NCBI GenBank assembly: GCA_013822275.1
Contig: PNKC01000002.1
Coordinates: forward strand, 1-64,000
Direction of reading: 5' to 3'
Source: Anaerolinea sp.
GTDB taxonomy: Bacteria; Chloroflexota; Dehalococcoidia; Tepidiformales; Tepidiformaceae
DNA: 64,000 nucleotides
Below, one piece after another: positions 42,895 to 51,299 of this stretch. Position numbers and translations under genes: made by a program. Position 1 is the first letter of the stretch. Each line of letters begins with the position of its first letter. A model generated the notes under the pieces. That model saw nothing but the letters and a program-made list of their open reading frames with translations. It was not told the origin of the DNA and ran no database searches.

Positions 42895-43749
42895 ATGCCG
42901 CACGTTGAGCGCCCGGATGGCGCGCGGATCTACTACGAAGTCCGGGGGAACGGGTTCCCGTTGCTGTTGTTCGCGCCTGGCGGGATTAACAGCCAGGTCA
43001 GTTTCTGGTCACGCAGCATCATCAACCCGTTCGACTTCGCCGACGAGTTTACGGTCATTGGCATGGACCAGCGGAACGCGGAGCACTCGCCGGGGCCGCT
43101 GAAGGCGCCGACGTGGGAGGAGCATGCCGCTGACCAGCGCGCGGTGCTGGAAGCGCTGGGTGTGACCCGGACGCTGCTCTACGGAGGGTGCATCGGGGTG
43201 GCGTTCGTCCTGCGGTTCATCCGCGAGGCGCCGGAGATGGTGGCGGCGGCGGGCGGGCAGGACCCGGTTGGCTTCGCCGAGGGCGTGAACACGCGGGAGA
43301 CCTTCTTCGCCATGATGAAGCCGACGATCGACCTCGTCCGCCAGGGCGGGACCCAGGCCGTCGTGGAGTCCGCGATCAACAACCCCGTGTTCGTGATGAA
43401 CAACGCGGGCGGGCCGTTCGCGGCGCGGATAGCGGCGGATGAGGCATTTCGCCGGGAGGTGCTGGCGCTTTCGCCCGAGGCGTACGAGAAGATCGTGCGT
43501 GACTACGACGACGGCCTCTGGGGCCGGTATCACCCTTTCTGCAGCGTGGAGGAGGAGTTCGTGGCGAGGTGCCCCACGCCGCTGTTCATCATCCCCGGGA
43601 ATGACCCGTTCCACCCCACCGCGATTTCGGAGCGGATCTGCCGGGAAGCGCCGGACGCGACCTGCCTGGAGGTGGATTGCCGCGCGCCCGAGAAGCTGCA
43701 CGACACGACGCGCAAGTTGCGGCAGTTCTTCCGGGCGCACGCAAGGTAG
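42895..43749 (+). CDS. Alpha/beta hydrolase with Cys at the nucleophile position
   Basis: 284 residues. N terminus HVERPDGARIYYEVRGNGFPLLLFAPGG is a normal alpha/beta hydrolase opening. The nucleophile elbow reads LLYGGCIGVAF, i.e. Gly-Cys-Ile-Gly where Ser is usual, as in dienelactone hydrolases. The acid and base would lie in IIPGNDPFHPT and around EKLHDTTR. Same strand as the F420-type gene 80 bp upstream. The substrate is unknown. Confidence 0.82.
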   Translation: MPHVERPDGARIYYEVRGNGFPLLLFAPGGINSQVSFWSRSIINPFDFADEFTVIGMDQRNAEHSPGPLKAPTWEEHAADQRAVLEALGVTRTLLYGGCIGVAFVLRFIREAPEMVAAAGGQDPVGFAEGVNTRETFFAMMKPTIDLVRQGGTQAVVESAINNPVFVMNNAGGPFAARIAADEAFRREVLALSPEAYEKIVRDYDDGLWGRYHPFCSVEEEFVARCPTPLFIIPGNDPFHPTAISERICREAPDATCLEVDCRAPEKLHDTTRKLRQFFRAHAR

Positions 43750-43753
43750 GGAT

Positions 43754-43774
43754 GAGGCGCGAGGCCCGAGGCAC
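43754..43774. repeat. Heptanucleotide tandem repeat GAGGCNC x3
   Basis: GAGGCGC GAGGCCC GAGGCAC after the hydrolase stop codon; the same motif as 31687-31707. Confidence 0.6.
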
Positions 43775-43862
43775 GAGTCCTCACTGCGCGTGCTGGCTGG
43801 CTGGCAGCGCGGATGGCATCATGGGAACCAGTGGGGAAGCATTTAGTGGGGGGCAGGATTCG

Positions 43863-45365
43863 ATGACATCAACCGACACGTTGGCCGGGCCGGGCGCGAC
43901 GCAGACCGACCATTTTGACGTCCTGATCGTCGGGGCGGGGATATCGGGGGTGGGCGCGGCTTATCACCTGACGGAGCAGCGTCCGGGCACGAGCTTCGTC
44001 GTACTCGAAGCACTTGACAGCTTCGGCGGCACGTGGTGGACGCACCGCTACCCCGGCATCCGCTCCGACAGCGACCTCTACACGTTCGGCTACCGCTTTA
44101 AGCCGTGGACGAGCGCGCCGATCGCGAGCGCGGAAGAGATCCTCAAATACATGGGCGAGGTGATAGAGGAGAACGATCTCGCCCGCCACATCCGCTACAA
44201 CCACCGGATCGCGTCCGCGCAGTGGTCCAGCAAGGACAATCGCTGGACTATCGAAGCCACCCGCTCGGACACGGGCGAAACGCGGCGCTTCACGGCGAAT
44301 TTCCTCTGGATGTGCCAGGGTTACTACCGCCATTCGGAAGGCTACACGCCGGAATGGCCCGGGATGGACCGGTATGGGGGCGAGATCGTGCACCCGCAGT
44401 CCTGGCCGGAAGACCTGAACTACGCCGGCAAGAATGTCGTCGTTATCGGCTCGGGGGCGACGGCGGCCACGCTGGTGCCAGCGATCGCGGCGGATTGCGG
44501 CCATGTCACGGTGCTGCAGCGCTCGCCGACTTACTTCATCCCCGGCCGCAACCAGAACGACCTTGCCGACACTCTGCGCGAGCTGCAGATCGATGAGTCA
44601 TGGATCCACGAGATCGTGCGGCGGAAGATCCTGCATGATCAGGACGCCTTCACGAAGCGAGCATTCGAGGAACCGGAGGCGGTGAAACGGGAGTTGCTCG
44701 GCGGCGTGCGCGCCTACCTGGGCGACAACTTCGACATCGAGACGCACTTTACGCCGCGCTACCGGCCGTGGCGCCAGCGCATCGCCTTCGTGCCGGACGG
44801 CGACCTCTTCAAGGGCATCACCGCGGGCAAGGCCTCGATCGTCACCGATGAGATTGAGACGTTCACCGAGAGGGGCATCCTGCTGAAGTCTGGCGAGGAA
44901 CTTCAAGCCGACATCATCGTCACGGCCACCGGCTTCAACCTCAACGTCCTCGGCGACATCGACTTCGTTATCGACGGCAAGCCGCTCGTCTTTTCGGACA
45001 CGGTCACCTATCGCGGCATGATGTTCACGGGCGTGCCGAACATGCTCTGGGTGTTCGGCTACTTCCGCGCCAGTTGGACGTTGCGCGCCGACCTTTTGGC
45101 CGACTTCGTCTGCCGCCTCCTCGCGCACATGGAGAAGAAGGGCGCGAAACGCGTGGAAGTGGCGCTGCGGCCGGAAGACAAGGACATGGATCTCCTGCCC
45201 TGGATGGACCCGGAAAACTTCAACCCCGGCTACCTCATGCGCGCGATGGACCTCCTGCCGAAGCGCGGGGCGAAGCCGGAATGGCAGCACTCGCAGGACT
45301 ACTGGCGCGAGAAAGATGAACTGCCCCTGGTCGACCTGGATGGCCCGGAGTTCGTCTACGGGTAG
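43863..45365 (+). CDS. Flavin-containing / Baeyer-Villiger-type monooxygenase
   Basis: 500 residues. The FAD-binding GAGISGVGA (about 24-32) and a second Rossmann loop VVIGSGATAATL frame the sequence YGGEIVHPQSWPEDL, which fits the FxGxxxHxxxWP fingerprint of class B monooxygenases. These use NADPH and O2 to convert ketones to esters or oxygenate heteroatoms. The start ATG at 43863 follows GGGGGGCAGG. It is a long-chain relative of the CzcO/cyclohexanone monooxygenase group. Confidence 0.9.
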   Translation: MTSTDTLAGPGATQTDHFDVLIVGAGISGVGAAYHLTEQRPGTSFVVLEALDSFGGTWWTHRYPGIRSDSDLYTFGYRFKPWTSAPIASAEEILKYMGEVIEENDLARHIRYNHRIASAQWSSKDNRWTIEATRSDTGETRRFTANFLWMCQGYYRHSEGYTPEWPGMDRYGGEIVHPQSWPEDLNYAGKNVVVIGSGATAATLVPAIAADCGHVTVLQRSPTYFIPGRNQNDLADTLRELQIDESWIHEIVRRKILHDQDAFTKRAFEEPEAVKRELLGGVRAYLGDNFDIETHFTPRYRPWRQRIAFVPDGDLFKGITAGKASIVTDEIETFTERGILLKSGEELQADIIVTATGFNLNVLGDIDFVIDGKPLVFSDTVTYRGMMFTGVPNMLWVFGYFRASWTLRADLLADFVCRLLAHMEKKGAKRVEVALRPEDKDMDLLPWMDPENFNPGYLMRAMDLLPKRGAKPEWQHSQDYWREKDELPLVDLDGPEFVYG

Positions 45366-45455
45366 GCAGGGAATCGAGACCGGCGAGGGGAACCATCTTG
45401 TGCTCGCCGGCGTTCTCCCCGGTATGAGCTGCCGCCACACAGAAAGGCGCGACGC

Positions 45456-46115
45456 ATGAGGCTCCCGATAGCGGCGTTGGGCTTCGCCGTCGGCGTGCTG
45501 GCGCCGCTGGCCGCGGTCGCCACCCCTGCGCGTGAGGTTCATGCCTGTTCGCTTGTGGGTTTCAGCTACGCGCTGCTGCCCTTTGCGGTGGAAAGCTCCT
45601 CGACGATCGCGGTCGGTCGGCTCGTCAGCGCGAAGCCCGACGTCATCACGCTTGAGGTGGAAGAAGGCCTCAAGGGGGCCAGGGCGGGAGAGCGGCTGAC
45701 GGTGAACAACGCCACGCTCGGCCTCGGCCTCGGCTGCCAGGTCTATCTCGAACCGAACGGCAAGGGGTTCGCGCTGCCGGAGGGCGCGCGCGTCCTCGCC
45801 TTCCTGGAGACGAACGAACTCGGCGGCCCCGCGAAGCTTCGCTCCGCTCTGTACGGCTACGGAATCTTTACGCTCGATGGCGAGTACATCCGGGATGGCC
45901 GCCCCCCGGGTGCAAGCTTCGGCCGCGTGCGCGAGGCGGTCCGAAACCTGGCGCGCGAACCAGTGGACCTCAACATCGAAACCGTCGGCCCGTGCAACCC
46001 GGACCTGGACCTTAGAAACGACGCGAACCTCCGGCGCAACGTCCGCATGTCGCAAGTCATCGCGGTTGGGAGCTACCGTTCCGTGGGCGACGGCATCGCG
46101 GAACTCGACGTCTAG
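45456..46115 (+). CDS. Exported two-repeat protein, N-terminal part (ends at in-frame TAG)
   Basis: 219 residues: signal peptide (about 1-30, ending near VHACS), then a first domain IAVGRLVSAKPDVITLEVEEGLKG...RVREAVRNLAR and the start of a second, similar domain (IAVGSYRSVGDGIAELDV). The frame then meets TAG at 46113-46115, but continues open to 46568 with the rest of the second domain. In the first repeat the aligned codon is GAG (Glu). The single change GAG to TAG would explain the stop. No family recognised. Confidence 0.75.
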   Translation: MRLPIAALGFAVGVLAPLAAVATPAREVHACSLVGFSYALLPFAVESSSTIAVGRLVSAKPDVITLEVEEGLKGARAGERLTVNNATLGLGLGCQVYLEPNGKGFALPEGARVLAFLETNELGGPAKLRSALYGYGIFTLDGEYIRDGRPPGASFGRVREAVRNLAREPVDLNIETVGPCNPDLDLRNDANLRRNVRMSQVIAVGSYRSVGDGIAELDV

Positions 46116-46118
46116 GAG

Positions 46119-46568
46119 GTGCTTCGCGGAGACACAGGCGGGAGCAAGACCCTGCGGATTAACGCACACAACTTTTCCCTGGGCACCACCTGCCGAGCGA
46201 CCATGGAGGAGAGTTCGCTTCCTCTTCCCTTGAACTTCCAGGCGCTGGTCTTCCTCCGGCCAGACGACTACGGCGTTACCGACTGGCGCGGGGCGATCTG
46301 GGGATACGCCGCGTTTGTCGTCGTGGGAGATGAACTCCAGGGCCCTCTTGGCCTGCCCACGCTCGATCAGGTGCGCGAGGTCGTGCGCGCGGTGAGTCCC
46401 CCGGCCGGTTCCCCTGCTTCGCCTTCTGGCGTGGCGACGCCAGGTTCCACAGAGAAGGGGCGAGAGAATCTCTGGTGGGGTATTGCGGTCGTTGCTGGAC
46501 TCGGGGCCTGCGCGGCGGGGGCTTCGTTGATCCTCGCGCGCCGCCGAGACCGCTCCCGGCGCCTCTGA
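46119..46568 (+). pseudogene. C-terminal part of the two-repeat exported protein, after the amber stop
   Basis: 149 codons in the same frame as 45456-46115: VLRGDTGGSKTLRINAHNF...VFLRPDDYGVTDWRGAIWGYAAF...LDQVREVVRAV completes the second domain, then a Pro/Ser linker, a membrane helix (WGIAVVAGLGACAAGASLIL) and ARRRDRSRRL. This gives the full gene a signal peptide, two domains and a C-terminal anchor. Translation would need readthrough or an internal GTG at 46119 whose ribosome site is poor. Real mutation, strain variant or sequence error cannot be told apart. Confidence 0.6.
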
Positions 46569-46620
46569 GATTGGACCGCTCCCGCGCCCGCTGAGGGGCG
46601 CGACTCCTATACTGTTCGGC

Positions 46621-48042
46621 ATGCCGGTTGATTCTTCCGCCATGCTTCGCGACATCGCCCGGGATGGGTTGGGGGCTGCCAGCGCGCCGCAGCGGGTGGT
46701 GGTGGTGGGCGCCGGGATGGCCGGACTGGTGGCGGCAACCGAGCTGAGGAGGGCTGGCCACCAGGTGACCGTGTTGGAGGGGCGTGAGCGCGTTGGTGGC
46801 CGCATCTACACGATGCGCGAGCCGTTCACCCATGGCCTGAGGGCCGAGGCGGGCGCCATGCGCATCCCCAAAACGCACGACCTGACGCTGCACTATGTTG
46901 ACCGGTACGGCCTGCAGACCACGCCCTTCACGATGAACAACCCGCAGGCGTATCTGTACCTGGGCGGCACGCGAATGCGCGCGCACGAGTTGGCTTCACA
47001 GCCCTACACGCTGGGGTTCGACCTGGAGGAGCACGAACGGATGACGCCCATCGGGCAGCTCTGGGAACAGACCGTCGCCTCGGTCGTGGGCCACGTTGCG
47101 GCCGAAGGCGAGGCTGCCTGGGAAGCCATCTCCCGCGAACACGACCAGTTCTCGCTGCGCGAGTTCCTTGAGGCGAAGGGCTGGTCCGAAGGCGCGATCG
47201 AGCTCTACGGGATGGCCTTCCACATGGAGTCGATGATGAGCACCGGCGTCATCGAGATCCTGCGCGAAGAAGCCGGGCGCTGGTTCGAAGACCTCTGTTC
47301 GATCGAGGGCGGCATGGACCGGCTGCCCAACGCCTTCCTCGCGGAGCTGGGCGGGAGCATCCGCTTCGGTGCGCGCATGACGGCGCTCGCGCAGGGCACC
47401 GAAGGCGTGGTGGTGTACTACCAGACAGCGGCGGGGAGGTTCGCCGTCGAGGCGGACAGGGCGATCGTCACCGTGCCGTTCCCGGTGTTGCGACACGTGG
47501 AGGTGCTGCAGCCGTTCTCACGGGGGAAGCAGCGCGCCATCCGGCAGCTTCACTACGACGCTTCGGCGAAGGTGTTCTTGCAATCCCGCCGGCGGTTCTG
47601 GGAGGAGGACGACGGGATCTTCGGCGGAGGGACCGTCACAGACCTGCCGATTCGCGCGCTCTACTACCCGGATCACGGCCGCGAAACGGGACGAGGCGTG
47701 CTGTTGGCCAGTTACACCTGGGCGGAGGATGCGCAGCGCTGGGGGTCGCTTTCGCCGGGCGACCGGATTGTGCAGGCGATCGAGAACGTCTCGCAGATCC
47801 ACCCGCAGATCAGGGAGGAGTTCGAAGTGGGCGCGAGCAAGATGTGGCACGACGACGAGTTCGCTGGTGGCGCCTTCGCCCTCTTCGAACCCGGCCAGCA
47901 GACGTCGCTCTACCAGCACATCGTGGCGCCCGAGGGCCGATTCCACTTCGCCGGTGAACACGCCTCGCTGGGGCACGCCTGGATCCAGGGGGCAATTGAA
48001 TCGGGGTTGCGTGCGGCGCTGGAAGTGCATGCAGCTCGATAG
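46621..48042 (+). CDS. Flavin monoamine-oxidase family protein
   Basis: 473 residues. The FAD dinucleotide site VVVVGAGMAGLVAATELRRAGHQVTVLEGRERVGGR is textbook for the amine-oxidase family; the C-terminal flavin-binding block is FHFAGEHASLGHAWIQGAIESGLRAALEV. It is nearer to L-amino-acid/polyamine oxidase-like enzymes than to phytoene desaturases. Substrate unknown; no signal peptide or Tat motif. Confidence 0.9.
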   Translation: MPVDSSAMLRDIARDGLGAASAPQRVVVVGAGMAGLVAATELRRAGHQVTVLEGRERVGGRIYTMREPFTHGLRAEAGAMRIPKTHDLTLHYVDRYGLQTTPFTMNNPQAYLYLGGTRMRAHELASQPYTLGFDLEEHERMTPIGQLWEQTVASVVGHVAAEGEAAWEAISREHDQFSLREFLEAKGWSEGAIELYGMAFHMESMMSTGVIEILREEAGRWFEDLCSIEGGMDRLPNAFLAELGGSIRFGARMTALAQGTEGVVVYYQTAAGRFAVEADRAIVTVPFPVLRHVEVLQPFSRGKQRAIRQLHYDASAKVFLQSRRRFWEEDDGIFGGGTVTDLPIRALYYPDHGRETGRGVLLASYTWAEDAQRWGSLSPGDRIVQAIENVSQIHPQIREEFEVGASKMWHDDEFAGGAFALFEPGQQTSLYQHIVAPEGRFHFAGEHASLGHAWIQGAIESGLRAALEVHAAR

Positions 48043-48058
48043 GCGCTCCGCTTGAACC

Positions 48059-48146
48059 GGGGACACGAAGGCCCAAAGTCACGAAGTGGCACGAAGGATT
48101 GGAGAGATTTCGTGGCGCTTCGTGCTTTTGCGGCTTTGTGTCTAAC
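48059..48146. repeat. Fold-back repeat family A, full copy
   Basis: Opens GGGGACACGAAGGCCCAAAG and closes TGCTTTTGCGGCTTTGTGTC, between the convergent amine oxidase and dienelactone hydrolase genes. Confidence 0.72.
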
Positions 48147-48169
48147 AAGAAACGGCGGAAGTCGGGAGT

Positions 48170-48889
48170 TTAACGGGCGGCGGTGAGGTGTTCGGCGAAG
48201 AAGGCTTCGACGCGGCGCCAGCTGTCTTCGGCCGCCTCGGGGTTGAAGCCGACGCGCATGGGGCCATGGGCGCTGGCTTTGGTCAGCAGGCCTTTGTGGT
48301 CCGACATGTAGCTGTGGCCGGCGTCTTGGTAGATGAGGATGTCGTTGGGGATGTCACGGGTGGCGAGGGCAGTCCTGAGGCGGCGGCCCTGCTTGCGGAA
48401 GATCGTGTCGCGCCCGCCGTAACCGCCGACCACGGGACAGACGGTATCGAGCAGCGTTTCGTCCTTCGGCACAGCGCCGTAGAAGACCGCCGCAGCGCCA
48501 AGTTCAGCCTTCGAAGCATAGAGCAAGGCGAATCCCCCGCCGAGGCAGAAGCCGACAACCCCGAGGCGCGAAGCGTCGACTTCGGGGCGTGAGGCGAGAT
48601 GCGCGCGGGCCATTTCGAGGTCGGCGATGGCATCGCCGCCGCCGTGGGAGAGCGAGCGCATGGTGCGGAGGACGCAGAGGAAGCGGTTGCCGCGGCCGTC
48701 GTAGAGGTCTGGCGCGAGGGCGACGTAGCCCATCCTCGCCAGGCGCGCGGCCTTCTCACGAATGTCGTCGTTGAGACCGAAGATTTCGTGGATGACGATA
48801 ACGGCGGGCCAGGGACCTGCGCCCTCCGGCAATGCCAGGAATGCACGCATGGTGGTGCCGCTGGGACGGGCGAGGCGGATGTCGGGCAT
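48170..48889 (-). CDS. Dienelactone hydrolase family protein
   Basis: 239 residues of the DLH fold. IVIHEIFGLNDDIREKAARLARMGYVALAPDLYDG is diagnostic, the nucleophile is Cys in VVGFCLGGGFALLY, and the triad closes with Asp/His in ...DAGHSY. DLH opens the dienelactone ring in chloro-aromatic breakdown, but many homologues have other esters as substrates. It lies next to an F420-type oxidoreductase gene on the same strand. Confidence 0.9.
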   Translation of the reverse strand: MPDIRLARPSGTTMRAFLALPEGAGPWPAVIVIHEIFGLNDDIREKAARLARMGYVALAPDLYDGRGNRFLCVLRTMRSLSHGGGDAIADLEMARAHLASRPEVDASRLGVVGFCLGGGFALLYASKAELGAAAVFYGAVPKDETLLDTVCPVVGGYGGRDTIFRKQGRRLRTALATRDIPNDILIYQDAGHSYMSDHKGLLTKASAHGPMRVGFNPEAAEDSWRRVEAFFAEHLTAAR

Positions 48890-48945
48890 GGCGGGAGTAT
48901 AGCGGAGGCGGCGAGGGCCGCCCGGGAAACCCGGTGCACTCCGCG

Positions 48946-49869
48946 TTAGCTGATGCCTTCGCGGGCGAGGCGACTGAGGAGTTCGCTGGTGGCTTCGGCG
49001 TTGCCGCCGGGGCCGGGGGTCAGGGCCACGCTGAGGTCGGTGACGCCAGCTCGGGCGTACTCGTGGAGCTGTTCCACTACCTGGTCCGCGTTGCCGATGA
49101 TGGCGACGTCCGCCGGGTTCTCGGCGCCGCCACGGTCAAGGGCTGCACGGTAGGAGGGGAGTTGCCCGTACATGCGGTACGTCTTGTTGAGTGTTTCGCG
49201 CGCCGCGGCGACGTCGTCCGTGAGGCAGATGGGGACCATCGCGACGATGCGTGGCGTTGGGCGGCCCGCTTCGGCGGCCGATGCCGAGATGATGGGGACG
49301 GCGACATCGCGCAGGTAGGGAAGTCCGCCCATCCAGGTGATCGTGCCATCGGCGAGGCGGCCGCAGAGCTTGAGCATGGCCGGGCCGAGCGCGGCAACGA
49401 CCACCGGGGGTTTCGTGGCCTGGGGCACGTTCACCTGGACATGGACGCGGTAGAGGTCGCCATCGAAGTTCACCGGTTCGCCCGTGAGAAGGCCGTTGAG
49501 GACGGTGAGGTATTCGCGCATGTGAGGGACGGGCTTGCTGTAATCCAGGCCAAGGGCGTTCTCGATCACGACCTTGTGGCTTAGCCCGATGCCGAGGGTG
49601 AGCCTCCCGCCGGTGGCCGCGTTAACAGTGAGCGCCTGCCCGGCAAGGACCGAAGGGTGGCGCGGGTAGGTCGGGACAACGGCGGTGCCGAGATGAATGC
49701 GGCTGGTCTGGGCACCGGCGAGGGCGAGGACGGTGAGGGCGTCCACGCCCATCACCTGGGGCAGCCAGGCGGAGGCGAAGCCGTCGGCTTCCGCCTGGCG
49801 GGCGCGTTCGACGAGGCCAGCGACTGTGGTGGTGTCGCCGGGCATGGAGAGCATGATTCCGAGTCGCAT
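48946..49869 (-). CDS. LLM-class F420-dependent oxidoreductase
   Basis: 307 residues. MRLGIMLSMPGDTTTVAGLVERARQAEADGFASAWLPQ begins the barrel; IHLGTAVVPTYPRHP and LTLGIGLSHK(V) are the flavin-binding loops of the F420-type subgroup (compare coenzyme F420-dependent TIGR03564-like proteins). The start ATG at 49869 is at the first barrel strand. Its partner gene is the DLH at 48170. Reaction unknown. Confidence 0.88.
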   Translation of the reverse strand: MRLGIMLSMPGDTTTVAGLVERARQAEADGFASAWLPQVMGVDALTVLALAGAQTSRIHLGTAVVPTYPRHPSVLAGQALTVNAATGGRLTLGIGLSHKVVIENALGLDYSKPVPHMREYLTVLNGLLTGEPVNFDGDLYRVHVQVNVPQATKPPVVVAALGPAMLKLCGRLADGTITWMGGLPYLRDVAVPIISASAAEAGRPTPRIVAMVPICLTDDVAAARETLNKTYRMYGQLPSYRAALDRGGAENPADVAIIGNADQVVEQLHEYARAGVTDLSVALTPGPGGNAEATSELLSRLAREGIS

Positions 49870-49950
49870 GAGTGGTGCTCCGAAGGATGAGAGGTGTGCT
49901 GGGGAGTATAGCGGGGCGGGTTCAGAGACGATGCCCGGCACCGCGCGGTG

Positions 49951-50217
49951 TTATTCGTAGTGGGTCCACATCCGGATGACTCTGACCAACCGCTCCTCGA
50001 CGTCTACTTCGTAGACAAGGCGGTGTTGAATCGTGATTCGCCGCGAGTATGCCCCGGCCATGTCACCGATGAGCTTCTCGAACAGGGGCGGAGACTGGAA
50101 AGGGTCGTCACGGAGGATTGAAAGGAGCCGTTCGACCCGAGGCTTCAATCCAGCATCGGCAACACGGCGGGCGTCTTTGGCAGCCTGGCGGGTGAACTCG
50201 ACCCGCCACGGGTTCAC
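49951..50217 (-). CDS. yoeB: YoeB/Txe-family toxin
   Basis: 88 residues of the RelE/YoeB ribosome-dependent mRNA-interferase fold: RRVADAGLKPRVERLLSILRDDPFQSPPLFEKL and the C-terminal YSRRITIQHRLVYEV...VIRMWTHYE, which contains the catalytic Arg, Glu and His/Tyr region of YoeB. Its start overlaps the antitoxin stop by 4 bp, so they form a coupled pair. Confidence 0.9.
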   Translation of the reverse strand: MNPWRVEFTRQAAKDARRVADAGLKPRVERLLSILRDDPFQSPPLFEKLIGDMAGAYSRRITIQHRLVYEVDVEERLVRVIRMWTHYE

Positions 50218-50456
50218 CAGTCCAATTCCTCAACGCACTCACTGGAAGGCGCGGCCATCCCTTCAAGGATTGACTCGCGCATCCCCGGGATGCTGAGCAG
50301 GTAGAGCGTTTCCTGAATGGAGCGCCAGTCGTCCGCAGAAACGAGCACTGCTTCGGAGCGGGGGCCGGAGATCTGGACTGGCTCGCTGTTCTGAACCACT
50401 TCGTCGATCAGCCGGTAGAGGTTGGCGCGAGCCCGGGTTGCGGGAATGGTCTTCAT
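50214..50456 (-). CDS. yefM: YefM/Phd-family antitoxin
   Basis: 80 residues: MKTIPATRARANLYRLIDEVVQNSEPVQISGPRSEAVLVSADDWRSIQETLYLL is the full YefM (PhdYeFM) domain that both binds DNA and, through the C-terminal tail (PGMRESILEGMA...), the toxin. It is followed by the toxin with a 4-bp overlap. No Shine-Dalgarno is seen before the ATG; the transcript may be nearly leaderless. Confidence 0.9.
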   Translation of the reverse strand: MKTIPATRARANLYRLIDEVVQNSEPVQISGPRSEAVLVSADDWRSIQETLYLLSIPGMRESILEGMAAPSSECVEELDW

Positions 50457-50464
50457 GTTCTAAG

Positions 50465-50482
50465 CGTACGTACTATCGTACG
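50465..50482 (-). promoter_or_regulatory. Candidate YefM operator/promoter palindrome
   Basis: CGTACG-TACTAT-CGTACG, 9 bp before the antitoxin start. On the minus strand the inner part reads CGTAC-GATA-GTACG, with GATAGT placed as a possible -10. YefM classically binds short palindromes of similar size. Confidence 0.5.
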
Positions 50483-50523
50483 GATCCACAATGGCATCCC
50501 CCCGAAGTTGCTTCGCCGCTTGC

Positions 50524-50997
50524 CTACTCGTACGGCTGGATGACCAGCGTCTGCCACTGGGCCGGGTCCGGGACCGAACCGGGGTCGGTCAGGTAGACCT
50601 CGCGGATCGGCTCGGACGGGCTTTTGGCGTTTTCGGCGAGCCAGGCAGTGATGGCGTCGTAGACAGGCATCAGGGAGTCGTAGGGGCCGGTGTGGAGGAC
50701 CTGGACCGCTGGTCCGCCTGAGAGGCTGACGGGCTGCATGGGGCCGCTGCCTTCGATCGGCGAAGCCAGGGGGAAGACGGCTTCGACGTCAACGGCCGCC
50801 GGCGTGACGGAGTGGTATTGAGCGAAGGGCGGTCCCGCAAACCCGGCGCCGTGCTGGGAGATGTAGGCGCCGAGTTCGGCGAAGGCGCGGCCGAAGAAGG
50901 CCGGCAGCGCGTCCATGGGGACGGTTTCGCGTATAGCGAGGCCGTCTTGCGGCTGGAGGGTGATGTGTTCGACCTTGAAGGTTGTCTGCGTGCTCAT
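50524..50997 (-). CDS. GyrI-like effector-binding (AraC E-domain) protein
   Basis: 157 residues with the duplicated beta-alpha-beta-beta layout of GyrI/SbmC and the effector domain of AraC-family regulators: KVEHITLQPQDGLAIRETVPMDALPAFFGRAFAELGAYI at the N terminus and GGPAVQVLHTGPYDSLMPVYDAITAWLAENA in the second half. No DNA-binding domain, so it is a stand-alone small-molecule-binding protein. Confidence 0.83.
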   Translation of the reverse strand: MSTQTTFKVEHITLQPQDGLAIRETVPMDALPAFFGRAFAELGAYISQHGAGFAGPPFAQYHSVTPAAVDVEAVFPLASPIEGSGPMQPVSLSGGPAVQVLHTGPYDSLMPVYDAITAWLAENAKSPSEPIREVYLTDPGSVPDPAQWQTLVIQPYE

Positions 50998-51143
50998 GAT
51001 CCCAGTGGACGCCGCTCCGGGCTTGCGTTGGAGGAACGAAAGGGCCGGGATCGGGGTTCGAACGGGCCGGATGCAAAAAGCTGCGAAACGTGTCGCGGAA
51101 ATTTACAGCGAGTTAACACGCGGTTGCCATGAGGTGTGGTACA

Positions 51144-51277
51144 ACACGCATGCCGAGTTCGCCGCAAGGCGAAACGGGGGAACCAAACTCCTGGGGTGTA
51201 TTCCCACGCAAGTGGGATAGGCGACTCCCTTCGCCGAACCCGTCAGCTAACCCCGTAGGCAAGAGGGAGAGGCGTGG
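51144..51277 (+). ncRNA. Cyclic di-AMP riboswitch (ydaO/yuaA type)
   Basis: The conserved blocks appear in the right order and spacing: GGGGGAACCA, CTGGGGTGTATTCCCA (GGGGTGAATCC-like), GGGATAGG, CGCCGAACCCGTCAGCTAAC, CCCGTAGGCA and GGGAGAGG. The outer helix can form between CACGC at 51145-51149 and GCGTG at 51272-51276. This RNA class binds c-di-AMP and normally switches off genes for wall turnover or osmolyte/potassium uptake. A TG-extended TACAAC box just upstream (51140-51145) is a possible promoter -10, though it overlaps the RNA start. Confidence 0.92.
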
Positions 51278-51299
51278 CAGCCGCTCAGCCTGCCGCAAA

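Noticed and set aside
44598-46805. 735-codon frame on the minus strand
   Set aside because: Lies opposite the monooxygenase and two-repeat genes; no recognisable domain, high Arg/Pro/His.
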